Below, in pieces: positions 1 to 8,197 of a DNA stretch of 32,107 nucleotides; position 1 is the first letter of the stretch, and each line of letters begins with the position of its first letter. Position numbers and translations under genes: made by a program. The notes beneath the pieces are model-generated. The model saw only the letters and a list, made by a program, of their open reading frames with translations, did not search any database and had not been told where the DNA came from. This stretch comes from Bacteroidota bacterium (GTDB lineage: Bacteria > Bacteroidota > Bacteroidia > Chitinophagales > Chitinophagaceae), in assembly GCA_023418315.1 (NCBI GenBank), contig JAEZZY010000084.1:1-32107 (forward strand). The letters are read 5' to 3'.

Positions 1-2
1 TA

Positions 3-275
3 TTCACCGAGGATAGCAGTTCCTGGAAAAAAGCTTCTGCCATTTTTCAACTACACCGCCGGATGCCGCCTATGCTTATTTATACCGGGGAACGGACTCA
101 TTATACCATTAGCATCGGAGCGCAACGCTTTGTTCAAAAAGCACGCAATTATGATACATCCATCCAATACAAAATAATAAAACGAAGGAAACACATTCCG
201 ATGATTACCCAGTTTTTCAACACAGCCAATCCCCTATACAAGCAAATAAAAGACTTCATGAAAAAGCAAGAATAA
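3..275 (+). CDS. alpha/beta hydrolase (esterase-like), C-terminal fragment
   Basis: The reading frame is open from the left edge to a TAA at 273-275, so this is the 3' end of a gene that starts outside the window. The visible 90 residues include PPMLIYTGERT, which fits the strand and turn before the acidic catalytic residue of alpha/beta hydrolases. KHIPMITQFF follows, with the His of KHIP in the place of the catalytic His. The nucleophile elbow would lie upstream and cannot be seen. The internal ATG at 63 is probably not a real start because the same frame reads sensibly upstream of it. The call rests on resemblance to esterase-like hydrolases common in Bacteroidota; substrate is unknown. 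The next gene begins about 40 bases downstream on the same strand. Confidence 0.6.
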   Translation, partial: FTEDSSSWKKASAIFQLHRRMPPMLIYTGERTHYTISIGAQRFVQKARNYDTSIQYKIIKRRKHIPMITQFFNTANPLYKQIKDFMKKQE

Positions 276-316
276 ATTACATTTACAGTTATTCCTTGTT
301 TATAAAATTTCTCTGG

Positions 317-2581
317 ATGAAAAAAATATACCTCTTGCTTCTGTGCATGGCTACAGTAGCCTATGCGCAGGCACAAAATAATGAACTGCCGCAGCTCTCC
401 GCACGCACCAAAGGGTTCATAGAAAAAATAAAAGCAGCGGAAAACAAACAACAATTACTGGAAGGCTATGCCTATCGCAAGCTTGCTGACGGGAGGTATT
501 ATGCAAGCGCACTTATTAAAGTAAAAAACGCCGCGCAGGCAGAAAGAAACTTACACGGACTGAATGCAAAAATAGGCACGAAAGCAGGAGCGGTATGGAC
601 GGTACAAGTGCCGGTTTCTAATCTCCTGCAATTTGCCCAAACCAAGGGGATACAATACATAGAAATAGATCAGTTTGCCTCACCTCAGCTCCATATTGCA
701 CGCGTGAAAACAAAAGTGGATTCTGTGCACGGGGGTTACGGCTTGCCTATGCCTTATACCGGCAAAGGCGTTATAATGGGTGTGATGGATTTTGGGTTTG
801 ATTATCTTCATCCCGCATTTTATGATACCGGCGGGCATCAATACCGCATCGCGAAAGTATGGGAGCTTGCCGCTACGGGTACACCGCCCGCTCCTTATAC
901 TTATGGAAATGAAATAACCGATACCACCCTCATTAAAGCAAATGGTACTGACAATCCACTGCAAAACCACGGCACTTCGGTAGCTGCATTAGCAGGAGGC
1001 TCCGGTGTGGGCGGAGATGCTACCAACAGCCAATACAGAGGCGTAGCTTTTGAAAGCGATTTTGTTTTTGTAGGTGTGCGCAGGGATACACTGGGGCAGC
1101 AGTGGATGACTGGTACTTTTACCGATTTCATTGACGGCATCAATTATATTTTCACCCAAGCAACCAATGCAGGCAAACCTGCCGTGGTGAACATCAGCTG
1201 GGGTTCCCAATCTGGTGCGCATGACGGTTCTTCCTTGTTTAATCAAGCATGTAACAATTTATCAGGATCGGGAAAAATCATTGTGATGAGTGCCGGTAAT
1301 GAAGGCGGCGACAGGATTCATTTCAATAAAACATTCACCCCTACAGACACAGTAGCTTCTACGTTTGTAACCTTCAGTGATACCACCTATATGCGTACAT
1401 GGATAGATGCATGGGGCGAAGCGGGAAAAACCTTCTGTGCATCGGTAAGTCTATATGACAACGGTGTAACCGCCAATACTACCGGTTTCTTTTGTGCGGA
1501 CGGAAATACGCATCAACTCTACCTCGTCTCCAAAAACGGGCTCGACACTTGCTATATAGAGATGAACACTTCCGCTGCTGAAATCAACAACGGCAAACCG
1601 CATATCTTCCTGAATGTTTATAATAAATCTTCCGATAGCCTTGTGGTAAGTTTTAAAGCAAACGACGGAACGGTGCATGCATGGAATGAATCCTACTTCT
1701 ATGGGTATGTAAAACGCTACGACAGTCATTTTGAATCGTTAAATATGCCTGGGATGACCAATGGAAATATAACCTCTACTGTGAGCGAAATGGGTAGTGC
1801 AGATTCCGTATTGCTTATAGGCGCTTATACTTCTAATGCCTCCTGGACAAATATCAACGGCACTCCTTATGCGGTGGGTGCTTTTAATAATAGAATTGCT
1901 CCATTTTCCAGCAGAGGTCCTTATATTGATGGTAGAATAAAACCGGACATCACCGCTCCGGGGCTGGTAGTGGCTACGGCTTCTTCTTCTTTCGACACTA
2001 CCTATGCTCCTACCGGCAGTTCTGCTGCTTATGTAATGACTTCCTACACAGATGCTACCAGCGGACGTACCTTTTATTACTCACAGTTTTCGGGTACTTC
2101 GGCATCATCGCCTATGGCAGCGGGTATTGTAGCCTTATTGTTACAAGCAAAGCCCGACCTTAGCCCCAGCCAAATAAAAGAACTATTATTTGAAACAGCT
2201 ATTACTGATGCCAATACAGGAAATATACCTACTGCAGGAAATAACACGTGGGGGCACGGAAAGATTAATGCCTACGATGCGTTAAAAAAACTTATTGTAG
2301 AAACCGGCGTGTATGATTACAAAGGCAAGAAATTAGATGCAGTGCTTTACCCCAACCCAAGCAACGGTGTTTTTCAATTAGATTATACCGGCAAGAAGCA
2401 CGAAACTCTTTCATTGAGTATAGTAGATATGAAAGGCAGCACCGTATCTTCCGAATTATGGACAGTAAACGAAGGATACAACCAACGCGCACTTCAGCTT
2501 AGCCATTTGCCTAAAGGCGTTTATTTTTTAAAGCTCGCATCCACCTCAGGAAGTGTAACCATCAAAACTGTTTTTCAATAA
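317..2581 (+). CDS. S8 family (subtilisin-like) serine peptidase with T9SS sorting domain
   Basis: This is an exported serine endopeptidase of 754 residues. I place the start at ATG 317, not the upstream TTG at 296, because MKKIYLLLLCMATVAYAQAQ is a clean Sec signal peptide. The triad is visible: Asp158 in MGVMDFGFDY, His218 in NHGTSVAAL and Ser595 in SGTSASSPMAAG. The oxyanion Asn328 is in SAGNEGG. About 200 residues are inserted between Asn328 and Ser595 relative to a minimal subtilisin. The last ~80 residues carry a type A T9SS C-terminal domain (YPNPSNGVF, then LPKGVYFLKL, ending KTVFQ), so the protein should cross the outer membrane through the Por/T9SS machinery and be surface-anchored or released. 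A prodomain-like stretch lies at about residues 25-130. The natural substrate is unknown. The following 119 bases are non-coding. Confidence 0.92.
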   Translation: MKKIYLLLLCMATVAYAQAQNNELPQLSARTKGFIEKIKAAENKQQLLEGYAYRKLADGRYYASALIKVKNAAQAERNLHGLNAKIGTKAGAVWTVQVPVSNLLQFAQTKGIQYIEIDQFASPQLHIARVKTKVDSVHGGYGLPMPYTGKGVIMGVMDFGFDYLHPAFYDTGGHQYRIAKVWELAATGTPPAPYTYGNEITDTTLIKANGTDNPLQNHGTSVAALAGGSGVGGDATNSQYRGVAFESDFVFVGVRRDTLGQQWMTGTFTDFIDGINYIFTQATNAGKPAVVNISWGSQSGAHDGSSLFNQACNNLSGSGKIIVMSAGNEGGDRIHFNKTFTPTDTVASTFVTFSDTTYMRTWIDAWGEAGKTFCASVSLYDNGVTANTTGFFCADGNTHQLYLVSKNGLDTCYIEMNTSAAEINNGKPHIFLNVYNKSSDSLVVSFKANDGTVHAWNESYFYGYVKRYDSHFESLNMPGMTNGNITSTVSEMGSADSVLLIGAYTSNASWTNINGTPYAVGAFNNRIAPFSSRGPYIDGRIKPDITAPGLVVATASSSFDTTYAPTGSSAAYVMTSYTDATSGRTFYYSQFSGTSASSPMAAGIVALLLQAKPDLSPSQIKELLFETAITDANTGNIPTAGNNTWGHGKINAYDALKKLIVETGVYDYKGKKLDAVLYPNPSNGVFQLDYTGKKHETLSLSIVDMKGSTVSSELWTVNEGYNQRALQLSHLPKGVYFLKLASTSGSVTIKTVFQ

Positions 2582-2637
2582 CAAAGCAGATTATAAAAAA
2601 AAGGTAAAGAGAATTAGCAACAATAATCAAAAAAACA

Positions 2638-2668
2638 TTTGGAAAACTGCTATTCTTATATAAATTTG
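2638..2668 (+). promoter_or_regulatory. Bacteroidota-type promoter for the PUR-like gene
   Basis: TTTG at 2638-2641 is followed after 19 bases by TAAATTTG at 2661-2668. This matches the primary sigma factor consensus known from Bacteroides (TTTG, about 19-base spacer, TAnnTTTG). Transcription would begin near 2672, about 29 bases before the GTG start. It is the best-formed promoter in the window. Confidence 0.7.
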
Positions 2669-2700
2669 CCACACGTAAAATCAAATCAAAATTTAGAATT

Positions 2701-3087
2701 GTGTCGTACGAAAACAAAAACTACAACAACGAGAACCGCAACAGCGAAAGCCTATACAGCAAACGCATCAAAGCAGGCAAAAGAAGAACTTATTTCTTTG
2801 ACGTAAGAACTACCCGCGGTAATGATTATTTTATTACCATTACGGAAAGCAAAAAACGTTTTGACGACAATGGCTATGACAGGCACAAGATGTTTCTTTA
2901 CAAAGAAGATTTCAACAAGTTCGTAAACGCGCTTACCGAAACCGTAAACTACGTAAAGACCGACCTGATGCCCGATTTTGATTTCGATGCGTATAATCAC
3001 GATCAGGAAAATGAAGAAGGAACTGTAGTAACCGCCACCACTGTGAGCGAAGTAACAGAAGAAAGCGTGGATGACTGGAAAATCTAA
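2701..3087 (+). CDS. PUR family (DUF3276) DNA/RNA-binding protein
   Basis: This 128-residue protein reads as a DUF3276 family member, the bacterial single-PUR-repeat proteins related to Pur-alpha that bind single-stranded DNA and RNA (Borrelia BpuR is the studied example). Residues 1-18 are a hydrophilic Asn/Glu/Tyr-rich lead. The PUR fold follows from about residue 19: YSKRIKAGKRRTYFFDV, then NDYFITITESKKRF, then HKMFLYKEDFNKFVNALTE, the strand-strand-strand-helix order of a PUR repeat. An acidic tail ends the protein. The start is GTG, supported by the promoter just upstream and by the absence of an ATG before the conserved core. A strong terminator follows, so it is probably monocistronic. 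Its likely role is nucleic-acid binding and regulation; targets are unknown. Confidence 0.85.
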   Translation: MSYENKNYNNENRNSESLYSKRIKAGKRRTYFFDVRTTRGNDYFITITESKKRFDDNGYDRHKMFLYKEDFNKFVNALTETVNYVKTDLMPDFDFDAYNHDQENEEGTVVTATTVSEVTEESVDDWKI

Positions 3088-3110
3088 TTGACCTTCTTTT
3101 AATCAACGAT

Positions 3111-3148
3111 AATAAAAAGCCCTGCATCCAATTCATGCAGGGTTTTTT
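3111..3148. terminator. bidirectional intrinsic terminator
   Basis: The perfect 8-bp stem CCCTGCAT (3120-3127) / ATGCAGGG (3135-3142) has a 7-base loop, six T's on the right and an A-rich tract (AATAAAAAG) on the left. It can therefore terminate the PUR-like gene on + and the convergent thioredoxin-like gene on -. Confidence 0.88.
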
Positions 3149-3173
3149 CGTAAACGATATAGCGAACTGGGCA

Positions 3174-3698
3174 TCAACCGTTTATTTTCTTATCGTGCTT
3201 GATAATGTCCGCAATATCTTCCTCTATACTTTTCTTTGCACTTTCCACAATCCTGCCTACTTCATTATTTTTTTTGAAGAGAATAATTGTCGGTACCCAT
3301 TCTATTTTATAAAGTTTGTTTTCTACATATTTGGCAGCCTTTGCCCTGTCCACTCCATACAAACTGTAGCGGCGCATGGGATAGTTGGCGGCTTGTAAGG
3401 TCTTATAAAGCCGGGGGATTAACCGGTGGGAATCTTCGCACCAGGTACCGAGAAAAACAATCACTTCATAATCCGATAATTCTTTTTCCAAATAAGCGAT
3501 GGTCTCTTTATCGGGCATATAATCTTCAGCCCCTTTTCCCATCCACGAAAAAGAAGGTTCTTTCAATAAATCTTCAAAACTGATTTGTCCTTTGAACACT
3601 ACCGATCCGTTTTCTTTATCTATAGAACGGTCGTAGTCGGACTGTGCCCTTACATTCATAGTAGCCAGCATTAAAAGGGAAAATAATAATTTTTTCAT
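3174..3698 (-). CDS. exported thioredoxin-fold protein with a CxxS active site
   Basis: This 174-residue protein has an N-terminal signal peptide (MKKLLFSLLMLATMNVRAQ) and a thioredoxin fold. The active-site region reads FLGTWCEDSH, so Cys87 is present but the second, resolving position is Ser90. The cis-Pro loop is WVPTIILF, with Pro136. Periplasmic thioredoxins of this GTWCxDS kind are common in Bacteroidota. A single-Cys site suggests a mixed-disulfide, isomerase-like or binding role in place of classic dithiol reduction, but this is inference. The gene lies 48 bases downstream of the merR-type gene on the same strand and may share its transcript. It ends against the bidirectional terminator at 3111-3148. 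Confidence 0.82.
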   Translation of the reverse strand: MKKLLFSLLMLATMNVRAQSDYDRSIDKENGSVVFKGQISFEDLLKEPSFSWMGKGAEDYMPDKETIAYLEKELSDYEVIVFLGTWCEDSHRLIPRLYKTLQAANYPMRRYSLYGVDRAKAAKYVENKLYKIEWVPTIILFKKNNEVGRIVESAKKSIEEDIADIIKHDKKING

Positions 3699-3746
3699 TG
3701 CCTAAGGTTTTTGTTTGTTTGAAGAACGAATAAGAATCGTACCTTA

Positions 3747-4241
3747 TTAGATTCTGTTTCTGATATCCGTCAAAAGATTGCGCAGGCTGAGTAAGGATTG
3801 TTTGAGATTAACGGTTTCCGTTACTGCTTTTTTATCCAGTTTTAATTTGCTTTTTGCACCGCTAAGAGTAAATCCATTTTCTTTTACAAGATGGTAAATG
3901 GTACGCAATTCCTGAACTTGTTCGGGCGTATAAAGCCGGTCTCCTTTTCGGGTGGTGCGCACTTTCAGGTTAAACTCGGTAGTCCAAAAACGAATATGGG
4001 AGGTAGCCACGTTAAAAAGTGTTGCCACTTCGCCAATGGAATAATATTGCTTGGTGGCTTTCCATTCGTCTAAATCGGGGGTAACTGCCGGTTCATTTTT
4101 CAGTTTCTTGGGCTTCTTTTCTGCTGCGGCTACTTCGTTTTTCTTATCCTTAGTTTTCTTCGCACGGCTTTTACCCACCGCATTCATCTGCTCCGGTATG
4201 ATTTCTTCTTCCCCAAAAAGTGTGAGAATGCGTGAACTCAT
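3747..4241 (-). CDS. MerR family transcriptional regulator
   Basis: This 164-residue protein has an N-terminal Lys/Ala-rich, probably disordered stretch (residues ~20-55) and then a MerR-type winged helix-turn-helix. YYSIGEVATLFNV (67-78) and HIRFWTTEF (82-90) form the helix-turn-helix and the start of the wing, and RKGDRLYTPEQVQELRTIYH (98-117) completes it. The C-terminal part (KENGFTLSGAKSKLK onward) is a short dimerisation helix with no Cys-rich metal site or effector domain. This matches the small MerR proteins conserved in Bacteroidota, whose effector is not known. The divergent-style 20-bp operators of MerR proteins were not found in the 80 bases upstream. Confidence 0.85.
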   Translation of the reverse strand: MSSRILTLFGEEEIIPEQMNAVGKSRAKKTKDKKNEVAAAEKKPKKLKNEPAVTPDLDEWKATKQYYSIGEVATLFNVATSHIRFWTTEFNLKVRTTRKGDRLYTPEQVQELRTIYHLVKENGFTLSGAKSKLKLDKKAVTETVNLKQSLLSLRNLLTDIRNRI

Positions 4242-4321
4242 GATTTAAAAATAAGGAAAACTCTTTAGTATGGCGCCATCTTTTGCTATATACAAAGCCT
4301 AAGAGGAGCTTGATTTATAGC

Positions 4322-4771
4322 TTAGCGCAAGCGATCCATTGATTTCACCAGCCTTTCATCTTTTTTAATGCCGTTTATAGCCATGAAGAGAAAAACCATC
4401 ACCACTACCGGCACAACGATACCCGGCTGATAGCTGCCGTTGCGCGGCATAGGAGCTGCATTTTTAAAATCTTCAATGCGCATCAGGCTCACGGCTATAA
4501 AGGCTACGCTTGTCAGCAAGGCCAGCCAGGAAAGCGAGCGCTGGCGTTTTCTGTTTTTAAAAAAGAAAATACTAACCAACGGAAGGGCTATCATCACCAC
4601 TGCGATGAGCAGCGAAGGGAAATGATCGGTAATGCGCAACGGCGTAACGATAGCGCCTAAGCCGTGCGGCACATCCGCTTTATACACATAGCCGGTGTAC
4701 CAGTCAATCATGAGTAAGGCGCTGAGCAATGAAGCTATGAGCAACCATAGGGATTGTATTCTTTGAATCAT
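4322..4771 (-). CDS. DUF4293 family four-helix membrane protein
   Basis: This 149-residue inner-membrane protein has four hydrophobic segments: IQSLWLLIASLLSALLMI near the N terminus, LLIAVVMIALPLVSIFFF around residue 55, WLALLTSVAFIAVSL around 82, and IVVPVVVMVFLFMAING around 118. The opening MIQRIQSLWLL and this topology match DUF4293, a family restricted to Bacteroidota and often found near rho and other housekeeping genes. Its function is unknown. It lies between serS and the merR-type gene on the same strand, about 60 bases after serS. Confidence 0.8.
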   Translation of the reverse strand: MIQRIQSLWLLIASLLSALLMIDWYTGYVYKADVPHGLGAIVTPLRITDHFPSLLIAVVMIALPLVSIFFFKNRKRQRSLSWLALLTSVAFIAVSLMRIEDFKNAAPMPRNGSYQPGIVVPVVVMVFLFMAINGIKKDERLVKSMDRLR

Positions 4772-4802
4772 TTTACTTAATTGTTAGTGGATAGTTGTTA
4801 GC

Positions 4803-4834
4803 GATAATGTCTGTAATCGATAATGTCTGTAATC
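4803..4834. repeat. two exact tandem copies of a 16-base unit
   Basis: GATAATGTCTGTAATC occurs at 4803-4818 and again at 4819-4834 with no mismatch. The second copy overlaps the serS stop codon (TGA on the minus strand, 4833-4835). Looser GTTAGTGGATAGTTGTTAG-like sequence precedes it. Confidence 0.9.
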
Positions 4835-6098
4835 AGTTAATCCGTTCTTCGCCAAAATAGCGTTGCAGCGGTTGCGGTATGTATATTCCTTCCGGTGTTT
4901 GATGATTTTCCAGCAGGCAGGCTACAATGCGCGGCAACGCTAAGGCACTTCCATTGAGCGAATGTACTAATTGCGTTTTACCTGTTTCATCTTTGAAACG
5001 GATTTTCATTCGGTTGGTTTGGAAGGTTTCAAAATTAGAAACGGAGCTAACTTCCAGCCAGCGTTCCTGGGCGGCGCTATACACTTCAAAATCGTAGGTA
5101 AGTGCGGAGGCAAAACTCATATCGCCGCCACACAATCGTAGTATCCGGTAGGGAAGGTCTAACGATTGCAGCAATTTTTCTACATGTGCCACCATTTCTT
5201 CCAAGGCTTCATAGCTTTTATCGGGATGGGTAAGCTGCACGATTTCTACTTTATCAAACTGATGCACACGGTTCAGCCCTCTTACATCTTTGCCATAGCT
5301 GCCGGCTTCCCTGCGAAAGCAAGGCGTGTAAGCGGTCATTTTTATAGGCAATTCTTTTACAATCTCATCCCGCAGGATATTGGTAACGGGCACTTCCGCA
5401 GTAGGGATGAGAAAGAGGTTGTCTTCCGTAGCATGATACATTTGCCCTTCCTTATCCGGTAATTGTCCCGTACCGAAGGCAGAGGCTTCATTAACCATAT
5501 AGGGTGGATAATATTCTTTATAGCCCGCAGCGGTATTGTAGTCCAGAAAATAAGCAATCAACGCGCGTTGCAGCTTTGCACCTTTATCTATATATACAGG
5601 GAAGCCGCTTCCGGTTATTTTAGTACCCAGTTCAAAATCTATAAGATTGTATTTTTCGGTAAGCTCCCAATGGGGAAGTTTTTGCGCACTTAGCTTAGGT
5701 ATATCTCCCTGCCGGCGCACGATTTCGTTTTCTTCCGGGGTTTTGCCCATAGGCACGGAGGCGTGCGGCAGGTTGGGCAGTTTTACGAGCTTTTCCTGAA
5801 GCGCAGTTTCGAGGGTGTTAATGGTAAGGATATATTCTTTGGCAGCTTCTTTGTGCGCGGCTACTTCGGTTTTTATTTTTTCGGCTTCGTCTTTTTTGCC
5901 CTGCGCCATCAACGCGCCTATATTTTTGGATGAAGCATTGATAAGGGCGGCAAGGTTGTCGCTTTCTACTTGTATTTTTCTACGTTGTTCGTCCAGCGAA
6001 ATAATTTCATCCACCAGTTCCGGTTCTTTAAAATTTTTTTTCTTTAGCCCTTCGAGAAGGAGCGTTTTATCCGTTCTGAATAGTTGTATGCTTAGCAT
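4833..6098 (-). CDS. serS: seryl-tRNA synthetase
   Basis: SerRS charges tRNA-Ser (and tRNA-Sec where present) with serine in the cytoplasm. I start it at the ATG at 6098 (MLSIQLFRTDKTLL), the normal N terminus of the family, giving 421 residues, the usual length. A longer open frame to 6182 adds 28 residues that cover the promoter and are not SerRS-like. The N-terminal two-helix coiled-coil tRNA arm spans about residues 25-105. Class II motifs are present: TAE at 233-235 (serine binding), motif 2 FRREAGSYGKD at 261-271, and motif 3 GSALALPR at 383-390 with Arg390. A TATCTTTG -7 element lies 18 bases upstream. No defect is visible. Confidence 0.98.
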   Translation of the reverse strand: MLSIQLFRTDKTLLLEGLKKKNFKEPELVDEIISLDEQRRKIQVESDNLAALINASSKNIGALMAQGKKDEAEKIKTEVAAHKEAAKEYILTINTLETALQEKLVKLPNLPHASVPMGKTPEENEIVRRQGDIPKLSAQKLPHWELTEKYNLIDFELGTKITGSGFPVYIDKGAKLQRALIAYFLDYNTAAGYKEYYPPYMVNEASAFGTGQLPDKEGQMYHATEDNLFLIPTAEVPVTNILRDEIVKELPIKMTAYTPCFRREAGSYGKDVRGLNRVHQFDKVEIVQLTHPDKSYEALEEMVAHVEKLLQSLDLPYRILRLCGGDMSFASALTYDFEVYSAAQERWLEVSSVSNFETFQTNRMKIRFKDETGKTQLVHSLNGSALALPRIVACLLENHQTPEGIYIPQPLQRYFGEERIN

Positions 6099-6115
6099 AA
6101 AAAATAATTGGGTTG

Positions 6116-6123
6116 CAAAGATA
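6116..6123 (-). promoter_or_regulatory. -7 element (TATCTTTG) for serS
   Basis: On the minus strand TATCTTTG matches TAnnTTTG. It predicts a start near 6112 and a leader of about 14 bases to the serS ATG at 6098, which supports the shorter serS start. I see no clear TTTG at -33. Confidence 0.5.
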
Positions 6124-6200
6124 GTTTTTACTCCTAAAGGGGTAAAGCGGAATATTCTACAGCTGTTGCGGGATTTTTCCAATAAAACAACCCATTTCCC

Positions 6201-6208
6201 TACCTTTG
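6201..6208 (+). promoter_or_regulatory. -7 element (TACCTTTG) for yidC
   Basis: TACCTTTG matches TAnnTTTG and lies 25 bases before the yidC ATG, predicting a leader near 22 bases. With the serS element it forms a compact divergent promoter pair 77 bases apart. No good -33 TTTG is visible; the spacer region is T-rich. Confidence 0.5.
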
Positions 6209-6233
6209 CACACTCATATTTTTATTTCCATTC

Positions 6234-8060
6234 ATGGACCGTAACCAGATTATAGGATTTTCATTGCTTGCCGCGTTGCTTATTACGTATCTTGTTTACA
6301 ACAATTACTCCGAAACAAAATACAAAGAGCAGTTAGTAGCCGACTCCATAGCGAATGCCAAAGCTCATCCCTTACCTAAAATAGACAGTACTCAATCCGT
6401 ACAAAACGCCATAGCCGATACGCTGAATGACTCGTTGCAGCAAGCCTTGCCGCCAGCTTTTAAAGGTACGGCGCAAAGCGTGCTCCTGGAGAATGAAAAA
6501 ATAGCTTTGGATTTTTCCACCCACGGCGCCTATCCTGTAAGTGCTTTGCTGAAAGAATATCAGACGTATAATAAAACCCCACTGTATCTTTTTAAAGGCA
6601 AGGAAAATAAACTGAGCCTGGTGCTGCCCATCAACAATGGTGCTACCGCTACCTCCGACCTTTACTATACTCCTATACAAGAAACAAAACCCAACGGCGA
6701 CCAAACCCTTTCCTTTACCTCCGATATAGGCAACGGACAATCGGTCATCATCACGTATTTGCTGCCTAAAGACGACTATATGCTGCAATGCAATATCCGC
6801 ACCACAGGCATGAGTATAGCCGATGCCAAACTTACCTGGTTTACCCAATCGCTGCATACCGAACGCGACCTTGCCAACGAACGCCTCAACAGCCAGATTT
6901 ATTATAGATATTTGGATGGCGAGCATGACTACTACACGATAAAAGAAGGCAATGAAGAAAAAACACTGGAGAAAAAGACGCAGTGGGTAGGTTTCCGAAT
7001 GCACTTTTTCAGCACGGCACTCATCGCCAAGAATGGGCTATCCAACGTAAATGTAAAGACCGATAACAAACTCGACAGCAATTATGTTTCTCAAAACAAA
7101 ACCGTTTTTACCGTAAACCCGGATAACAGCGGTGCGGTAGCCTTAGACTGGTACATAGGCCCCAATCATTACAACACCCTGCGTTCCTATAAAATAGGAC
7201 TGGACGAGATGGTTCCGCTCGGCTACGGCATCATGTCATTTGTAACGTATATCAACAAATGGCTGATCATCCCCATTTTCGATGCGCTTAGCAAATTCAT
7301 CAGCAACTACGGTGTCATCATCATGCTGATGACCATCATCATCCGCTTGTTACTTTCCTTCTTTACCTATAAAAGCTACCTCTCCGCAGCAAAGATGCGC
7401 GTACTGAAACCGGAGATAGACGAACTGCGCGCCAAATATGGAGAAGATCAGCAAAAAATGGGTATGGAGCAAATGAAACTCTACCGTAGCGCCGGCGTAA
7501 ATCCGCTGGGTGGTTGCCTCCCTACATTGCTCCAGTTGCCTATCCTTTTTGCCATGTATTATTTCTTCCCGTCTTCCATAGAGCTAAGGCAGGAGCGTTT
7601 CCTATGGGCGGATGATCTCTCCACCTATGACAGCATCGTAAGCTGGACGACGGACATCCCCGTGATTAGTTCCTTACTTGGCAACCATATCAGTTTATTC
7701 ACCATCCTCATGACGGCTTCCAGTCTTTTCCTGGCATTATATAATCGCAATATGACGCCACAAGACCCCAACAACCCGTTGATGAAATGGATGCCTTATG
7801 TATTTCCGTTTATGCTGATCGGTGTGTTCAATAAAATGGCGGCGGCGCTTACCTTCTATTATTTCTTCTCCAACATGATCAGCATAGCCCAGCAGTTTGT
7901 GATACAGAAGTTTTTTATAGACGAGAAAAAAATTCATGCACAAATGCAGGAAAAGAAAAACAAACCGGCCACTCCTTCCAAATGGCAAGCACGCTTAGAA
8001 GAAATGCAAAAATCCCAGATGGAAAAAATGAAAAATACTCCGTCCAAACCAAAAAAGTAA
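6234..8060 (+). CDS. yidC: membrane protein insertase YidC
   Basis: YidC inserts and folds inner-membrane proteins, alone or with SecYEG. The 608-residue product has the Gram-negative layout: an N-terminal signal anchor (IIGFSLLAALLITYLVY, about 6-22), a large periplasmic beta domain (about 60-330), then the conserved insertase core. Core helices are at about 335-352, 358-380, 425-443, 485-503 and 519-548. Arg371 in MTIIIRLLLSFFTY is at the place of the essential groove arginine. GGCLPTLLQLPILFAMYYFF is a typical YidC segment. The tail (555-608) is rich in Lys and Met, a form often associated with ribosome contact. It reads as an intact gene, transcribed away from serS. Confidence 0.97.
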   Translation: MDRNQIIGFSLLAALLITYLVYNNYSETKYKEQLVADSIANAKAHPLPKIDSTQSVQNAIADTLNDSLQQALPPAFKGTAQSVLLENEKIALDFSTHGAYPVSALLKEYQTYNKTPLYLFKGKENKLSLVLPINNGATATSDLYYTPIQETKPNGDQTLSFTSDIGNGQSVIITYLLPKDDYMLQCNIRTTGMSIADAKLTWFTQSLHTERDLANERLNSQIYYRYLDGEHDYYTIKEGNEEKTLEKKTQWVGFRMHFFSTALIAKNGLSNVNVKTDNKLDSNYVSQNKTVFTVNPDNSGAVALDWYIGPNHYNTLRSYKIGLDEMVPLGYGIMSFVTYINKWLIIPIFDALSKFISNYGVIIMLMTIIIRLLLSFFTYKSYLSAAKMRVLKPEIDELRAKYGEDQQKMGMEQMKLYRSAGVNPLGGCLPTLLQLPILFAMYYFFPSSIELRQERFLWADDLSTYDSIVSWTTDIPVISSLLGNHISLFTILMTASSLFLALYNRNMTPQDPNNPLMKWMPYVFPFMLIGVFNKMAAALTFYYFFSNMISIAQQFVIQKFFIDEKKIHAQMQEKKNKPATPSKWQARLEEMQKSQMEKMKNTPSKPKK

Positions 8061-8075
8061 TAATTTTGACAGCAG

Positions 8076-8091
8076 TTGGCACGACTTTTTA
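8076..8091 (+). promoter_or_regulatory. sigma-54-like promoter element (incomplete)
   Basis: TTGGCACG at 8076-8083 is a perfect -24 half of the sigma-54 consensus TTGGCACGnnnnTTGCA. At the -12 position the sequence is TTTTTA, so the invariant GC is missing. If active it would start near 8102 and run into the terminator at 8198-8227 with no gene of normal size between. Activity is uncertain. Confidence 0.3.
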
Positions 8092-8197
8092 AACAATACT
8101 CGCAAGAAAGAATTTAGTAACTATACTTCATCTTTTTTCGTTTCAATAGGGGTAAATGGTTCACTTGTTTTTACAAAAAGAACCTAAAAATTAAGAG

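Noticed and set aside
4271..4287. Palindrome ATGGCGCCAT followed by TTTTGC upstream of the merR-type gene, as a sigma-54 promoter or MerR operator
   Set aside because: GG-to-GC spacing is one base too long for sigma-54, and a 10-base palindrome is too short to claim as a MerR operator.
6099..6182. Longer serS start at 6182
   Set aside because: The extra 28 residues are not SerRS-like and cover the TATCTTTG promoter element.
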